Positions 7,052-13,553 of a DNA stretch of 32,210 nucleotides are shown here, piece by piece. Within the stretch, counting starts at the first letter, position 1. Every line of letters starts with the position of its first letter. Source of the stretch: an uncultured Acetobacteraceae bacterium (GTDB lineage Bacteria > Pseudomonadota > Alphaproteobacteria > Acetobacterales > Acetobacteraceae); NCBI GenBank assembly GCA_903877125.1, contig CAIRCM010000217.1, forward strand, positions 1 to 32,210, given 5' to 3'. Made by a program: the position numbers and the translations under genes. Under the pieces are notes generated by a model, which ran no database searches, was not told the origin of the DNA, and was given only the letters and a program-made list of their open reading frames with translations.

Positions 7052-7786
7052 ATGCAGACACGCAATGTACCGGTGACCGGGGCGCGATATTGGATCGGCA
7101 TGTCGGCAGCGAGCGTGTTCGGCGTCAACATGGGCGACTACGTATCCCGCATCATGCATCTCGGCGACTGGAAGGGCGTGCCGGTCATGGTCCTGCTGTT
7201 CGCCGGGCTGCTGCTGGCCGAACGGCGGGTCCGGCCGGGGATGGAGGCCATGTACTGGATCGCGGTGGCGTTGGAACGAACCGCCGCCACCAACATCGCC
7301 GACCTGATGACCCACGATCTCGATTGGAACTACGGGCTGGTGCTGTCCGGGCTGGGCGCGCTGCTGACCGGGATCATCGCCCTGGGCGGTGTGTTTCCCC
7401 CGCGATCGGCGCGTGATGCGGCACTCCCGCTTCCCAACGGTGCGGTGCTGGCGAACTGGCGGTATTGGCTGGCGATGCTGATCGCCGAATCCCTCGGAAC
7501 CGCGCTGAGCGATGCGTTCAGCGATTGGCTCGATCTGTCGTTCTATGTGGAATGGGCGGTCTTGCTGTCGATGTTCGCGCTGGTGTTCGGGGCGCGGACC
7601 ATACCGGCTTTCACGAACCGGTTGACCTACTGGCTCGCGGTGCTGGTGGTGGGGACATGCGGCCCGACCGTCGGCGATTGGCTCGCGCATTCGGGGCACC
7701 TGCGGCTTTCGACAGCGTTGACCTGCGCGTTTTTCGTCGGGCTGCTCGTGGTGTGGAAGCGGGATCGGGCGACAAGTGCCGCTTGA
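7052..7786 (+). CDS. Integral membrane protein with four internal repeats
   Basis: The 244-residue product starts at ATG 7052, preceded by GGAGAATAGCG. An in-frame ATG far upstream exists but has no such site. The protein is made of four similar ~55-residue units, each starting with a small-residue/Asp motif: GVNMGDYVSR (about residue 23), TAATNIADLM, GTALSDAFSDW and GPTVGDWLAH, each followed by hydrophobic helices. This is the pattern of the DUF347/COG4705 membrane-anchored family, whose function I do not know. It is divergent from the Tat-peptide gene, sharing a 154-bp upstream region, and so might be co-regulated with it. The topology suggests about eight helices in the inner membrane. Confidence 0.7.
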   Translation: MQTRNVPVTGARYWIGMSAASVFGVNMGDYVSRIMHLGDWKGVPVMVLLFAGLLLAERRVRPGMEAMYWIAVALERTAATNIADLMTHDLDWNYGLVLSGLGALLTGIIALGGVFPPRSARDAALPLPNGAVLANWRYWLAMLIAESLGTALSDAFSDWLDLSFYVEWAVLLSMFALVFGARTIPAFTNRLTYWLAVLVVGTCGPTVGDWLAHSGHLRLSTALTCAFFVGLLVVWKRDRATSAA

Positions 7787-7800
7787 TCCCGGCCCCGGCT

Positions 7801-7903
7801 AGCGCGTAATCGCCAGAGATGGAATCACACGGCGGCGTGAATCACGCGACCAAACAAAGACTTATAGAGCACGATTGGGTCAACTTGACCCGATCGTGCA
7901 CTA
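7801..7903 (-). repeat. Composite A+B hairpin repeat, copy 2
   Basis: Reading on the minus strand: hairpin A (7902-7866) has 18-base arms with two mismatches and a GGGTCAA/TTGACCC inner stem, then TATAAGTCTTTGTTTGG, then unit B (about 7852-7803; GTCGCGTGATTCACGCCGCC and GGCGATTACGC). A begins at the TAG stop of the small membrane protein gene (7903-7901). The copy fills the gap between convergent genes ending at 7786 and 7901, so it is probably a two-way transcription end. Confidence 0.75.
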
Positions 7904-8137
7904 ATAGGGCGGCTCGTCCCGGTTGTCGCGGAAATACCAGCCGATGACGCACAGCCCGGCGATCCCGAACAGCACGAAATGCAGAATGGCCCCCTGCATC
8001 GCGTAGCCCATGGCGAAAAAATCCATCGAATACCGATCGCGGAAATAGGACCAGATCGCACCGACCACGCCCCAGCCGATCAACAACCCTCCCCCGATCA
8101 ACCCTTTCCGCCGCCGCCGTGCCGTTTCCTCGTCCAT
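7901..8137 (-). CDS. Small two-helix membrane protein
   Basis: A 78-residue product starting at ATG 8137, with GGGAGGAC about 5 bases upstream; a longer start at 8179 lacks a site. It begins MDEETARRRRKG, a basic N-terminus, followed by two predicted transmembrane helices, about 12-31 (GLIGGGLLIGWGVVGAIW) and 44-67, and a short charged tail WYFRDNRDEPPY. The positive N-terminus would keep that end in the cytoplasm. I do not recognise the family. Its TAG stop is the edge of composite repeat copy 2. Confidence 0.6.
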   Translation of the reverse strand: MDEETARRRRKGLIGGGLLIGWGVVGAIWSYFRDRYSMDFFAMGYAMQGAILHFVLFGIAGLCVIGWYFRDNRDEPPY

Positions 8138-8243
8138 CGCGTCCTCCCGTCCGCTCAACCCGGACGGGCAGCCAACCACCGGGGCCCGTTCGATTCAACA
8201 CCCGTGCAACCCCGAGGTTGATCGCGCCCGCACCCATCGCTAA

Positions 8244-8795
8244 ATGCGGGGCATGGCCAATCCCCCGATCCCAAGCAGCGACGCCCCGCTGCTGCCCATC
8301 CTCATCGCCCCGCATGCGCGCCTGAAGGCGAAAGCCCGCGCCGTGGCGAAAAACGATGACGACGCTGTCCGAGCGGTCATCCCCCGTATGTTCGCTACCA
8401 TGTACACGGCACCGGGGATCGGCCTCGCCGCGCCGCAGGTGGATCTCGGCCTGCGCCTGCTGGTGATCGATCTCATGCCGGACAACAAACCGGCCCCGAT
8501 CGTGATGATCAACCCGGAGCTCGTCGCCGCCAGCCCCGAACTGGCCGTCCGGGAGGAAGGCTGCCTCTCCCTCCCCGGCATGTACGCCGATGTCACCCGT
8601 CCCGCTCGGGTCAAGGTCCGCTTCCTCGACCAAACCGGCGCGCGGCAGGAACTGGAGGCTTCGGACCTGCTGTCCGCCTGCGTCCAGCATGAGATCGACC
8701 ACCTCGACGGCGTGCTGTTCGTCGACCATCTGTCGATCCTCAAACGCAACATGATCATGCGCAAGCTGGCGAAAGAACAGAAGCTGAAGAAGTAA
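8244..8795 (+). CDS. def: Peptide deformylase
   Basis: The enzyme removes the formyl group from the N-terminal Met of nascent proteins at the ribosome. All three metal/active-site motifs are present: GIGLAAPQ at 58-65, EGCLSLPG at 105-112 with ligand C107, and QHEIDHLDG at 148-156 with ligands H149 and H153 and catalytic E150. With 183 residues it is of typical length; the N-terminus may start at the second ATG (8253), because neither site has a good Shine-Dalgarno. It is followed five bases later by fmt, the usual operon partner that adds the formyl group to initiator tRNA. Confidence 0.95.
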   Translation: MRGMANPPIPSSDAPLLPILIAPHARLKAKARAVAKNDDDAVRAVIPRMFATMYTAPGIGLAAPQVDLGLRLLVIDLMPDNKPAPIVMINPELVAASPELAVREEGCLSLPGMYADVTRPARVKVRFLDQTGARQELEASDLLSACVQHEIDHLDGVLFVDHLSILKRNMIMRKLAKEQKLKK

Positions 8796-8800
8796 GCGCG

Positions 8801-9706
8801 ATGCGCGTCGTCTTCATGGGCACGCCGGATTTCGCCGTCCCCGCCCTGCACGCGCTGGCCGAGGCGGGCCACGCAGTGATCGCCGTCTACTGCCAGCCGC
8901 CCCGTCCCGCCGGCCGGGGCCAGTCGGTCCGCCCCTGCCCCGTGCAACGAGCCGCGGAGGCGATGGGCATCCCGGTGCGCACCCCCGCGCGGCTGCGCAC
9001 CGATGCCGAGGCGCAAGCCGCCTTCGCCGATCTCCAGGCCGATGTCGCGGTCGTCGCCGCGTACGGACTGATCCTACCGCGGGCGATGCTGGATGCGCCG
9101 CGCCTGGGCTGCCTCAACATCCATGCCAGCCTGCTGCCCCGCTGGCGCGGCGCCGGACCGATCCAGGCCGCGATCCTGGCCGGCGACAGCGAAACCGGCG
9201 TGACCATCATGCAAATGGAGGCCGGATTGGACACCGGCCCCATGCTGCTGCGCGAGGCCGTCGCCATCACCCCGACAACCACCGCCGCCACGCTGCACGA
9301 CGTCCTGGCGGAGATGGGCGGCCGGTTGATCGTCCGCGCCCTGGCCGAACATCCCAAGCCCGCCCCCCAGCCCGAGGCCGGCGTCACGTACGCCCCCAAA
9401 CTCGAACGCGAGCACGGGCGGCTGGACTGGGCTGCGGACTCGGCGTCGTTGGACCGCCGGATTCGCGCCTTCGACCCCTGGCCGGGCACGTTCACGATTC
9501 TGGATGGCGCGGTGCTGAAAGTGCTCGCCGCCGTCCCGGTCGACGCGGCCGGCGCACCGGGTTCGGTGCTGGACAACGCATTGACGGTCGCCTGCGGTTC
9601 CGGCGCGCTGCGTCTGACCCGGGTGCAGGCCCCTGGCCGTGCGGCGATGGACGCGGCCGCCTTCCTGCGCGGGCGAGCGGTGCCGGTGGGCACGGTCCTG
9701 GGGTGA
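8801..9706 (+). CDS. fmt: Methionyl-tRNA formyltransferase
   Basis: It transfers formyl from 10-formyl-tetrahydrofolate to Met-tRNA(fMet) for translation initiation. The N-terminal Rossmann-type domain holds the catalytic N106, H108 and D144; [18 protein letters not shown] (105-122) is the hallmark segment, and the SLLPRW loop is intact. The C-terminal OB-fold domain follows from about residue 210. The length, 301 aa, is normal. It is coupled to def, which removes the group again. No downstream operon gene is obvious; about 125 bases of non-coding, partly AT-rich sequence follow. Confidence 0.96.
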   Translation: MRVVFMGTPDFAVPALHALAEAGHAVIAVYCQPPRPAGRGQSVRPCPVQRAAEAMGIPVRTPARLRTDAEAQAAFADLQADVAVVAAYGLILPRAMLDAPRLGCLNIHASLLPRWRGAGPIQAAILAGDSETGVTIMQMEAGLDTGPMLLREAVAITPTTTAATLHDVLAEMGGRLIVRALAEHPKPAPQPEAGVTYAPKLEREHGRLDWAADSASLDRRIRAFDPWPGTFTILDGAVLKVLAAVPVDAAGAPGSVLDNALTVACGSGALRLTRVQAPGRAAMDAAAFLRGRAVPVGTVLG

Positions 9707-9776
9707 TATCGGCCTCTTTCCCGGCAGCACCGAATTGCCAACCAAGACACGGGTCATCGCCGGGCCCGAACATGCA

Positions 9777-9823
9777 TTTTTACGAAATTCATATTTTCAT
9801 ATAAATTTTAGCCTCAACCGGAG
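9777..9823 (+). promoter_or_regulatory. AT-rich upstream region of AbrB-like gene
   Basis: About 35 bases around 9777-9811 (TTTTTACGAAATTCATATTT and following) are strikingly AT-rich in a GC-rich chromosome, and contain a partial palindrome GAAATTC/ATTTTC. The stretch is followed by GGAG at 9820-9823, eight bases before the start. It may hold promoter and autoregulatory operator, as is common in toxin-antitoxin loci. Confidence 0.35.
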
Positions 9824-9831
9824 ATCCACCG

Positions 9832-10065
9832 ATGTCCCTCGTCAGGCTCCGCCGAGCCGCGCGGATCACCCTGCCGCAAAGCATCCGCGACGCCACCCGC
9901 TTGAAGGAAGGCGACTATCTCGAAGCCGAAGTAACGGAATCCGGTGCAATCCTCCTCAAGCCCGTCAATATCGCCCAGCGCGAACCAACCCCGGAACAGG
10001 AAGCCGACATCCTGAGCGTCGTGAACGCCGAGCGCCGGGCCTATGCCACCGAACGTCGTCGTTGA
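9832..10065 (+). CDS. AbrB/MazE-type antitoxin
   Basis: A 77-residue protein with an N-terminal swapped-hairpin DNA-binding domain: LVRLRRAARITLPQSIRDA, then LKEGDYLEAEVTESGAILLKP, the standard SpoVT/AbrB layout. The C-terminal part (PTPEQEADILSVVNAERRAY) is charged and probably wraps the toxin. The next reading frame begins inside its last codons (10043) with a PIN-domain toxin start, so it was the antitoxin of a type II pair. The toxin is truncated, which leaves this an orphan antitoxin. Its AT-rich upstream region supports acquisition by transfer. Confidence 0.75.
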   Translation: MSLVRLRRAARITLPQSIRDATRLKEGDYLEAEVTESGAILLKPVNIAQREPTPEQEADILSVVNAERRAYATERRR

Positions 10066-10222
10066 AGCATCGGTCCTGGTCAACGCGTTCCTGTTTCCAA
10101 GGAGCATACCGGGCCAAGTCGTGGCCCAGGCTGCGGAACCGCGCAAGCGGCGTTGCTTCTTCAAAGCATACGCTTCCATCGAGGATCGCTACGGGTTGAG
10201 TATGACCTCCAGCAGGAGGTAG
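10043..10222 (+). pseudogene. Truncated PIN-domain (VapC-like) toxin remnant
   Basis: The frame starts with ATG at 10043, overlapping the antitoxin by 23 bases. It gives a 59-residue product beginning MPPNVVVEASVLVNAFLFPR. This matches the N-terminal beta strand of PIN-family toxins, in which the motif is normally VVDAS with an acidic metal ligand; here it reads VVEAS. Full PIN toxins are about 130-150 residues, with three more acidic residues and a second strand pattern. Here the recognisable match stops after about 30 residues and the frame ends at 10222, within the convergent gene on the other strand. It is almost certainly nonfunctional. Confidence 0.6.
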
Positions 10223-10809
10223 CGAAGCGTTGTCGTCGAGTCATTCCATTTGAATTGGTAATCGCGGGCCAGTGCTATCGGGTCGCCATACCCACCGGTT
10301 TTGTAGGTCAACACGCTGCCAGCCGCGTAGGATTTGCCATGCCGAAAATCAAAATCGCCGGTATCGGCGGAATACGATTTCTGGTTGACATAATGTTCAT
10401 CATCAGTCGCAACGATCATGAAACCCAGGTCCGCGACGTCTCGGCATCCCTCCAGGCGCGCGATGTCCTTGAATACATCATAGCGGTTTTTTGGTTCGCG
10501 ATGGTTGGCCCTTTTGAAGAATTTCAGTTCCAATGCGCATCGCCATTCCTTACCGTCATCGGTGGTGAGACGAAACCAGATATCGATGCGGCCGCGCTTT
10601 CCAGTCGGACCGTCCAGCGGTTTCTCCAGCTCTATCGAGAATGTCTCACGCTGGCTGGTAACCTTGAGGTCAGCGACGGTCGCGATGATACGACCAAGGT
10701 GAAGCTGAAGCGTCGCTTCGCTTTCACACCGGACCCGACCGCCTTGAATCTGAGCGAAAAGCGCAAGCACGGCTGTAGTTACGATATCGCGAAGGCGTTG
10801 AACTGACAT
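10189..10809 (-). CDS. PD-(D/E)XK nuclease-like hypothetical protein
   Basis: A 206-residue protein with a nuclease-like set of acidic residues: E31 in SEATLQLHL, D76 in RGRIDIWF, then E94-L-K96 in CALELKFFKRA. This is the order and spacing of a PD-(D/E)XK active site (E...D...ExK). No methyltransferase or other defence gene is adjacent, so it is not a recognisable restriction pair. GC content is lower than that of the neighbours (runs such as KNRYDVFKD), which suggests transfer. Its 3' end overlaps the toxin remnant by 34 bases. The family assignment rests on motif pattern only. Confidence 0.55.
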   Translation of the reverse strand: MSVQRLRDIVTTAVLALFAQIQGGRVRCESEATLQLHLGRIIATVADLKVTSQRETFSIELEKPLDGPTGKRGRIDIWFRLTTDDGKEWRCALELKFFKRANHREPKNRYDVFKDIARLEGCRDVADLGFMIVATDDEHYVNQKSYSADTGDFDFRHGKSYAAGSVLTYKTGGYGDPIALARDYQFKWNDSTTTLRYLLLEVILNP

Positions 10810-10837
10810 CCATCAATGCTAGCCGAATTGGCGCGGT

Positions 10838-11008
10838 AATACCACCCGCCCCAATCATTGACGCATCGGCCTTCCACCCGCGTCATGCCGGCGAATGCCG
10901 GTATCCACGATTTTCGCTGCGCGGAGTTTGAAAAGTCGTGGATACCGGCATTCGCCGGCATGACGATATGGGTCGGGCCACGAGTCAAGGTTTCGGGCGG
11001 TTGGTATA
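10838..11008 (+). mobile_element. MITE-like palindromic element 2, best preserved
   Basis: A perfect 30-bp inverted repeat, 10881-10910 against 10936-10965, encloses 25 bases. The outer ends, ATACCACCCGCCCCAATCAT... (from 10839) and its complement ending at 11007, form terminal inverted repeats matching at about 20 of 24 positions. No coding capacity; frames read through it give the MPANAGIH-type peptide that is a known artefact of such repeats. It shares its sequence with elements at 3957-4129 and 21400-21505. Confidence 0.75.
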
Positions 11009-11206
11009 ACATCAAACCGGAACTCGTGTTGGCTACGGCCGGCAGAACGCTGGCTCGCTGCACCAGGGAGTCCGCGCCCCCCCCCTATCGGCTGTTCACC
11101 CCTTCCAGATCAATGATTTTCCGATATGGTCCGGATCCCATGCACCCGATAAACTGCCTCGGGTGTTGGCGAGCCGAACAAGGAAACTGAACCGGAGGCA
11201 GCAACA
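11009..11206. other. Non-coding stretch downstream of ccmI
   Basis: No gene is supported here. It contains a run of nine C residues (11077-11085) and a short imperfect hairpin CACCCGATAA...CGGGTG near 11143-11165. Together with MITE-like element 2 it fills the gap between the convergent-facing genes at 10809 and 11239. I see no riboswitch or small RNA that I can name. Confidence 0.4.
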
Positions 11207-11221
11207 CGGGCTTTCGGCCCG
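11207..11221 (-). terminator. Short GC hairpin after ccmI
   Basis: CGGGC (11207-11211) and GCCCG (11217-11221) form a 5-bp stem with a 5-base loop, 18 bases after the ccmI stop on the minus strand. There is no clear U-run, so it is at best a weak terminator. Confidence 0.3.
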
Positions 11222-11238
11222 CATGCACTCAGCCTTGC

Positions 11239-12561
11239 CTAGTTCTCCCGCAACGCCCCAATCGCCGCCGTCAGCGTCTTCGCCTCTTCCCCATCCGGCG
11301 GCAGCGTCTTCAGCAGCCGCCCCCAATACACCCGAGCCTCCCCCGGCCTGCCGCCCTGGGCAGCCGCGAGGCCGAGATACCACAGCACCGCCGGCTGCCC
11401 GGGTGTCAGCGCCTCGATCTGCCGCAAGATATCGAGTTGGTCCGCCGTGATCGGCGCCGTCGCCGGCTGATTCGACAGCATCCCCTGCGCCGCCTGCTGC
11501 AAAACCCCCACATCCCCAGGCTTCAACGCGATCGCATGCTTGTAGGCATCCGCGGCTTTCCCCCCCTCGTTCAGCACCGCGTAGGCCCGCCCCAGACGCA
11601 GCCACCCATCGAGGTCGTTGGGGTTGGCCGCCAGCTTCGCCGCCAGCCCGTCCACCATGCCGCGGATCATCGCCTGCTGCTGTGCATCCCCCTGCGGCGA
11701 GGACGGAGGCGCCGCCTTGCCCGGTGCCAGCGCCGGCGCCGGAATGCCGGCCGCTTTCGCCGCATCCGCGATACGCAAAGCGATGTCCGCACGCTCCGGT
11801 GCATCGGCCGGCAGATCGGCCAGCAGCGCCTGCAGCATCTCGATCGCCTTCGCCGGTTGCCCGTCCTGCCCCATCGCCAACGCGGAATAATACCGCGCGG
11901 TCTGCTGCGCCGGATCCTTGGCCAGCGCATGCGCGAACGCCGCGCGCGCCGCCGGCACAACCGAACCGCCTGCCGCCAGCGTCAGCAATTCGCCATAGGC
12001 CGCCATGACGTCGGCGCCATCCTGGCCAAGATCGACCGCATGCTTCAACGCATCCGCGGCCAGCGACCACTGGTTCAACTCCGCCAACGCCCGGCCATAG
12101 TTCAACCAGCCCTGTGCGTTCTTCGGATCCGCCTCCGCCGCCTGCTTCAACCGCACCAGCGCCTGCGCGATCTGCTCAGTGCGCGTATCGATGGTCCGCG
12201 AGGCAAACGGCATGTCCGGCATCGCCGGCGCGCCGATGCGCAGATAGAGGCCGACCGAGCCACCCGCCACGATCAACCCAACCACCGCGGCAGCAACTGG
12301 ACTGCGGCCCGTGCGCGCCGCGCGATCGGGCGTGGCGGCAGCGGCCAGCAGCCGGCGCTGCACTTCCAGCCGCGCCGACGCGGCCTCGGCCTCGGTCAGA
12401 ACGCCACGCGCAACGTCCCGATCGAGCTCCCGCAACTGATCGCGGTACACCGCCTGATCGTACTGACCGGCCGCAAGCCCCGCCGAACGCGGGCGCAGCA
12501 GCGGCAGCAGCACGAAAACCGCCACCGCGAACACGATGACGGCGAGCAGCAAAGCCAACAT
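11239..12561 (-). CDS. ccmI: Cytochrome c biogenesis protein CcmI
   Basis: CcmI (CycH) holds unfolded apocytochrome c for heme attachment in the periplasm. The 440-residue product starts at ATG 12561 with a membrane helix (MLALLLAVIVFAVAVFVLLP), then a cytoplasmic loop with QYDQAVYRDQLRELDRD, a typical CcmI feature, then a second helix at about residues 86-106. The remainder is TPR repeats, e.g. AQGWLNYGRALAELNQW and LDGWLRLGRAYAVLNE. The frame stays open 50 codons upstream, but the ATG overlapping the ccmH stop is the natural start. It is the last gene of the ccmF-G-H-I operon. Confidence 0.9.
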   Translation of the reverse strand: MLALLLAVIVFAVAVFVLLPLLRPRSAGLAAGQYDQAVYRDQLRELDRDVARGVLTEAEAASARLEVQRRLLAAAATPDRAARTGRSPVAAAVVGLIVAGGSVGLYLRIGAPAMPDMPFASRTIDTRTEQIAQALVRLKQAAEADPKNAQGWLNYGRALAELNQWSLAADALKHAVDLGQDGADVMAAYGELLTLAAGGSVVPAARAAFAHALAKDPAQQTARYYSALAMGQDGQPAKAIEMLQALLADLPADAPERADIALRIADAAKAAGIPAPALAPGKAAPPSSPQGDAQQQAMIRGMVDGLAAKLAANPNDLDGWLRLGRAYAVLNEGGKAADAYKHAIALKPGDVGVLQQAAQGMLSNQPATAPITADQLDILRQIEALTPGQPAVLWYLGLAAAQGGRPGEARVYWGRLLKTLPPDGEEAKTLTAAIGALREN

Positions 12562-13019
12562 CAGCCCTCGTCCTTCATCAATCGCACGAGCGCTTCGTGC
12601 TCGGCCGCCGACAACGGCGCCGGCGGTACGACCGGCCGGCGCCGCAGCCACAGCACCGTCCCGACAAAGCCGATGCCCAGCAGCACGACAGGCCCGAACC
12701 ACAGCAACCATGTCGCCGGCTTCACCGGCGGACGCAGCAACACGAAATCGCCGTAACGGCTGACCACCGCCCCCATCGCCTGCGCGTCGCTATCGCCCGC
12801 CCTGAGACGCTCGCGCAGAAACACCCGGATATCGTGCGCCAGGGACGCGCCGGACTCGTCGATCGATTCGTTCTGACAGACCAGACACCGCAACTCCCCG
12901 CTGATCGCACGCGCCCGCGCTTCCAGCGCCGGATCCGCGAGACGTTCGGACGGTTCGACCGCCAAAGCGGGCGCCGCGAGCAACAGAACAGCCAGCAACA
13001 CCAAACGCATAACGCTCAC
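12561..13019 (-). CDS. ccmH: Cytochrome c biogenesis protein CcmH
   Basis: CcmH (CycL) is a membrane-anchored thioredoxin-like reductase that keeps the CXXCH cysteines of apocytochrome c reduced. Residues 1-20 are a signal peptide (VLLAVLLLAAPALA, then VEPSER). LRCLVCQNESIDES (43-56) carries the redox pair C45 and C48. A C-terminal transmembrane helix spans about 104-124. It is 152 residues, normal for the short form that works with a separate CcmI. Its stop shares one base with the ccmI start (TGATG), and its start overlaps the ccmG end by four bases. Confidence 0.93.
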   Translation of the reverse strand: MSVMRLVLLAVLLLAAPALAVEPSERLADPALEARARAISGELRCLVCQNESIDESGASLAHDIRVFLRERLRAGDSDAQAMGAVVSRYGDFVLLRPPVKPATWLLWFGPVVLLGIGFVGTVLWLRRRPVVPPAPLSAAEHEALVRLMKDEG

Positions 13020-13551
13020 GACCCACCCAACTGGCGCAGCATCGGCAAAAGCTGATCGTTCACATCCGCCGCGCTCAGCGGACCGACGAAGCGTTTGCGG
13101 ATATGCCCGGCGGCATCCAGAACATAGGTCTCCGGCACCCCATAAACGCCGAAATTCAGCCCCGTCCGCCCATCCCGGTCGATCCCGACGCGCTGGTAGG
13201 GGTCGCCCAACTGCGCCAAGAGCCGAGCGGAATCCTCGGGCTTGTCCTCATAGGCGATGCCGAACAGCGCGATCTTGTCCGTCTGTGCCAAGCGCATCAG
13301 CATCGGATGCTCCTGCCGGCACGGCACGCACCAGGAGGCGAAAAAATTGATCACCACCGGCTTGCCCTTCAGTGCCGCCAGCGACAGCCGCGCGTCGCCG
13401 GACAAGGCAGCGAGGTCGAAATCCGCGCCTCCCGATCGATCATGACCGAGGGCAAGGCCTGCGGATTGTAGCCCGGCCTCAGCGACCAGCCTAAATACCC
13501 GGCGAACACCAGAAACAGCGCAAGCGGGATCAGAGCAATCAAGCGGCGCAT
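13016..13551 (-). pseudogene. ccmG: Thiol:disulfide interchange protein CcmG/DsbE, frameshifted
   Basis: CcmG is a periplasmic membrane-tethered thioredoxin that supplies reductant to CcmH. The N-terminal half starts at ATG 13551 (MRRLIALIPLALFLVFAGYL, a membrane anchor, then LPSVMIDREA). The thioredoxin half is in another frame: VVINFFASWCVPCRQEH, with active site WCVPC, and later YGVPETYVLD. The frames meet near 13427; one missing base, probably a C in GAGGCGC-GGATTTC, would restore a single 178-residue protein of usual length. Both parts are otherwise intact, so this is either a sequencing or assembly error or a very recent mutation. The thioredoxin half alone would lack an export signal. 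Confidence 0.8.
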
Positions 13552-13553
13552 AT

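Noticed and set aside
10153-10806. A 217-codon plus-strand frame opposite the nuclease-like gene
   Set aside because: It has no recognisable domain, while the minus frame has the ordered acidic motif and ExK. Some doubt remains because both are long.
11077-11085. A run of nine C residues as a phase-variation tract
   Set aside because: It lies in non-coding sequence and not near a promoter that I can identify.
10779-11190. Frames on both strands giving MPANAGIH-type peptides
   Set aside because: They arise from the palindromic repeat itself and are a familiar annotation artefact.
11105-11210. A 4.5S (SRP) RNA-like segment (AACCGGAGGCAGCAA)
   Set aside because: The conserved GGTCCGGAAGGAAGCAGC core is not present.
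11437-12756. A 439-codon plus-strand frame opposite ccmI and ccmH
   Set aside because: Arg/Gln-rich shadow; CcmI and CcmH signatures are clear on the other strand.
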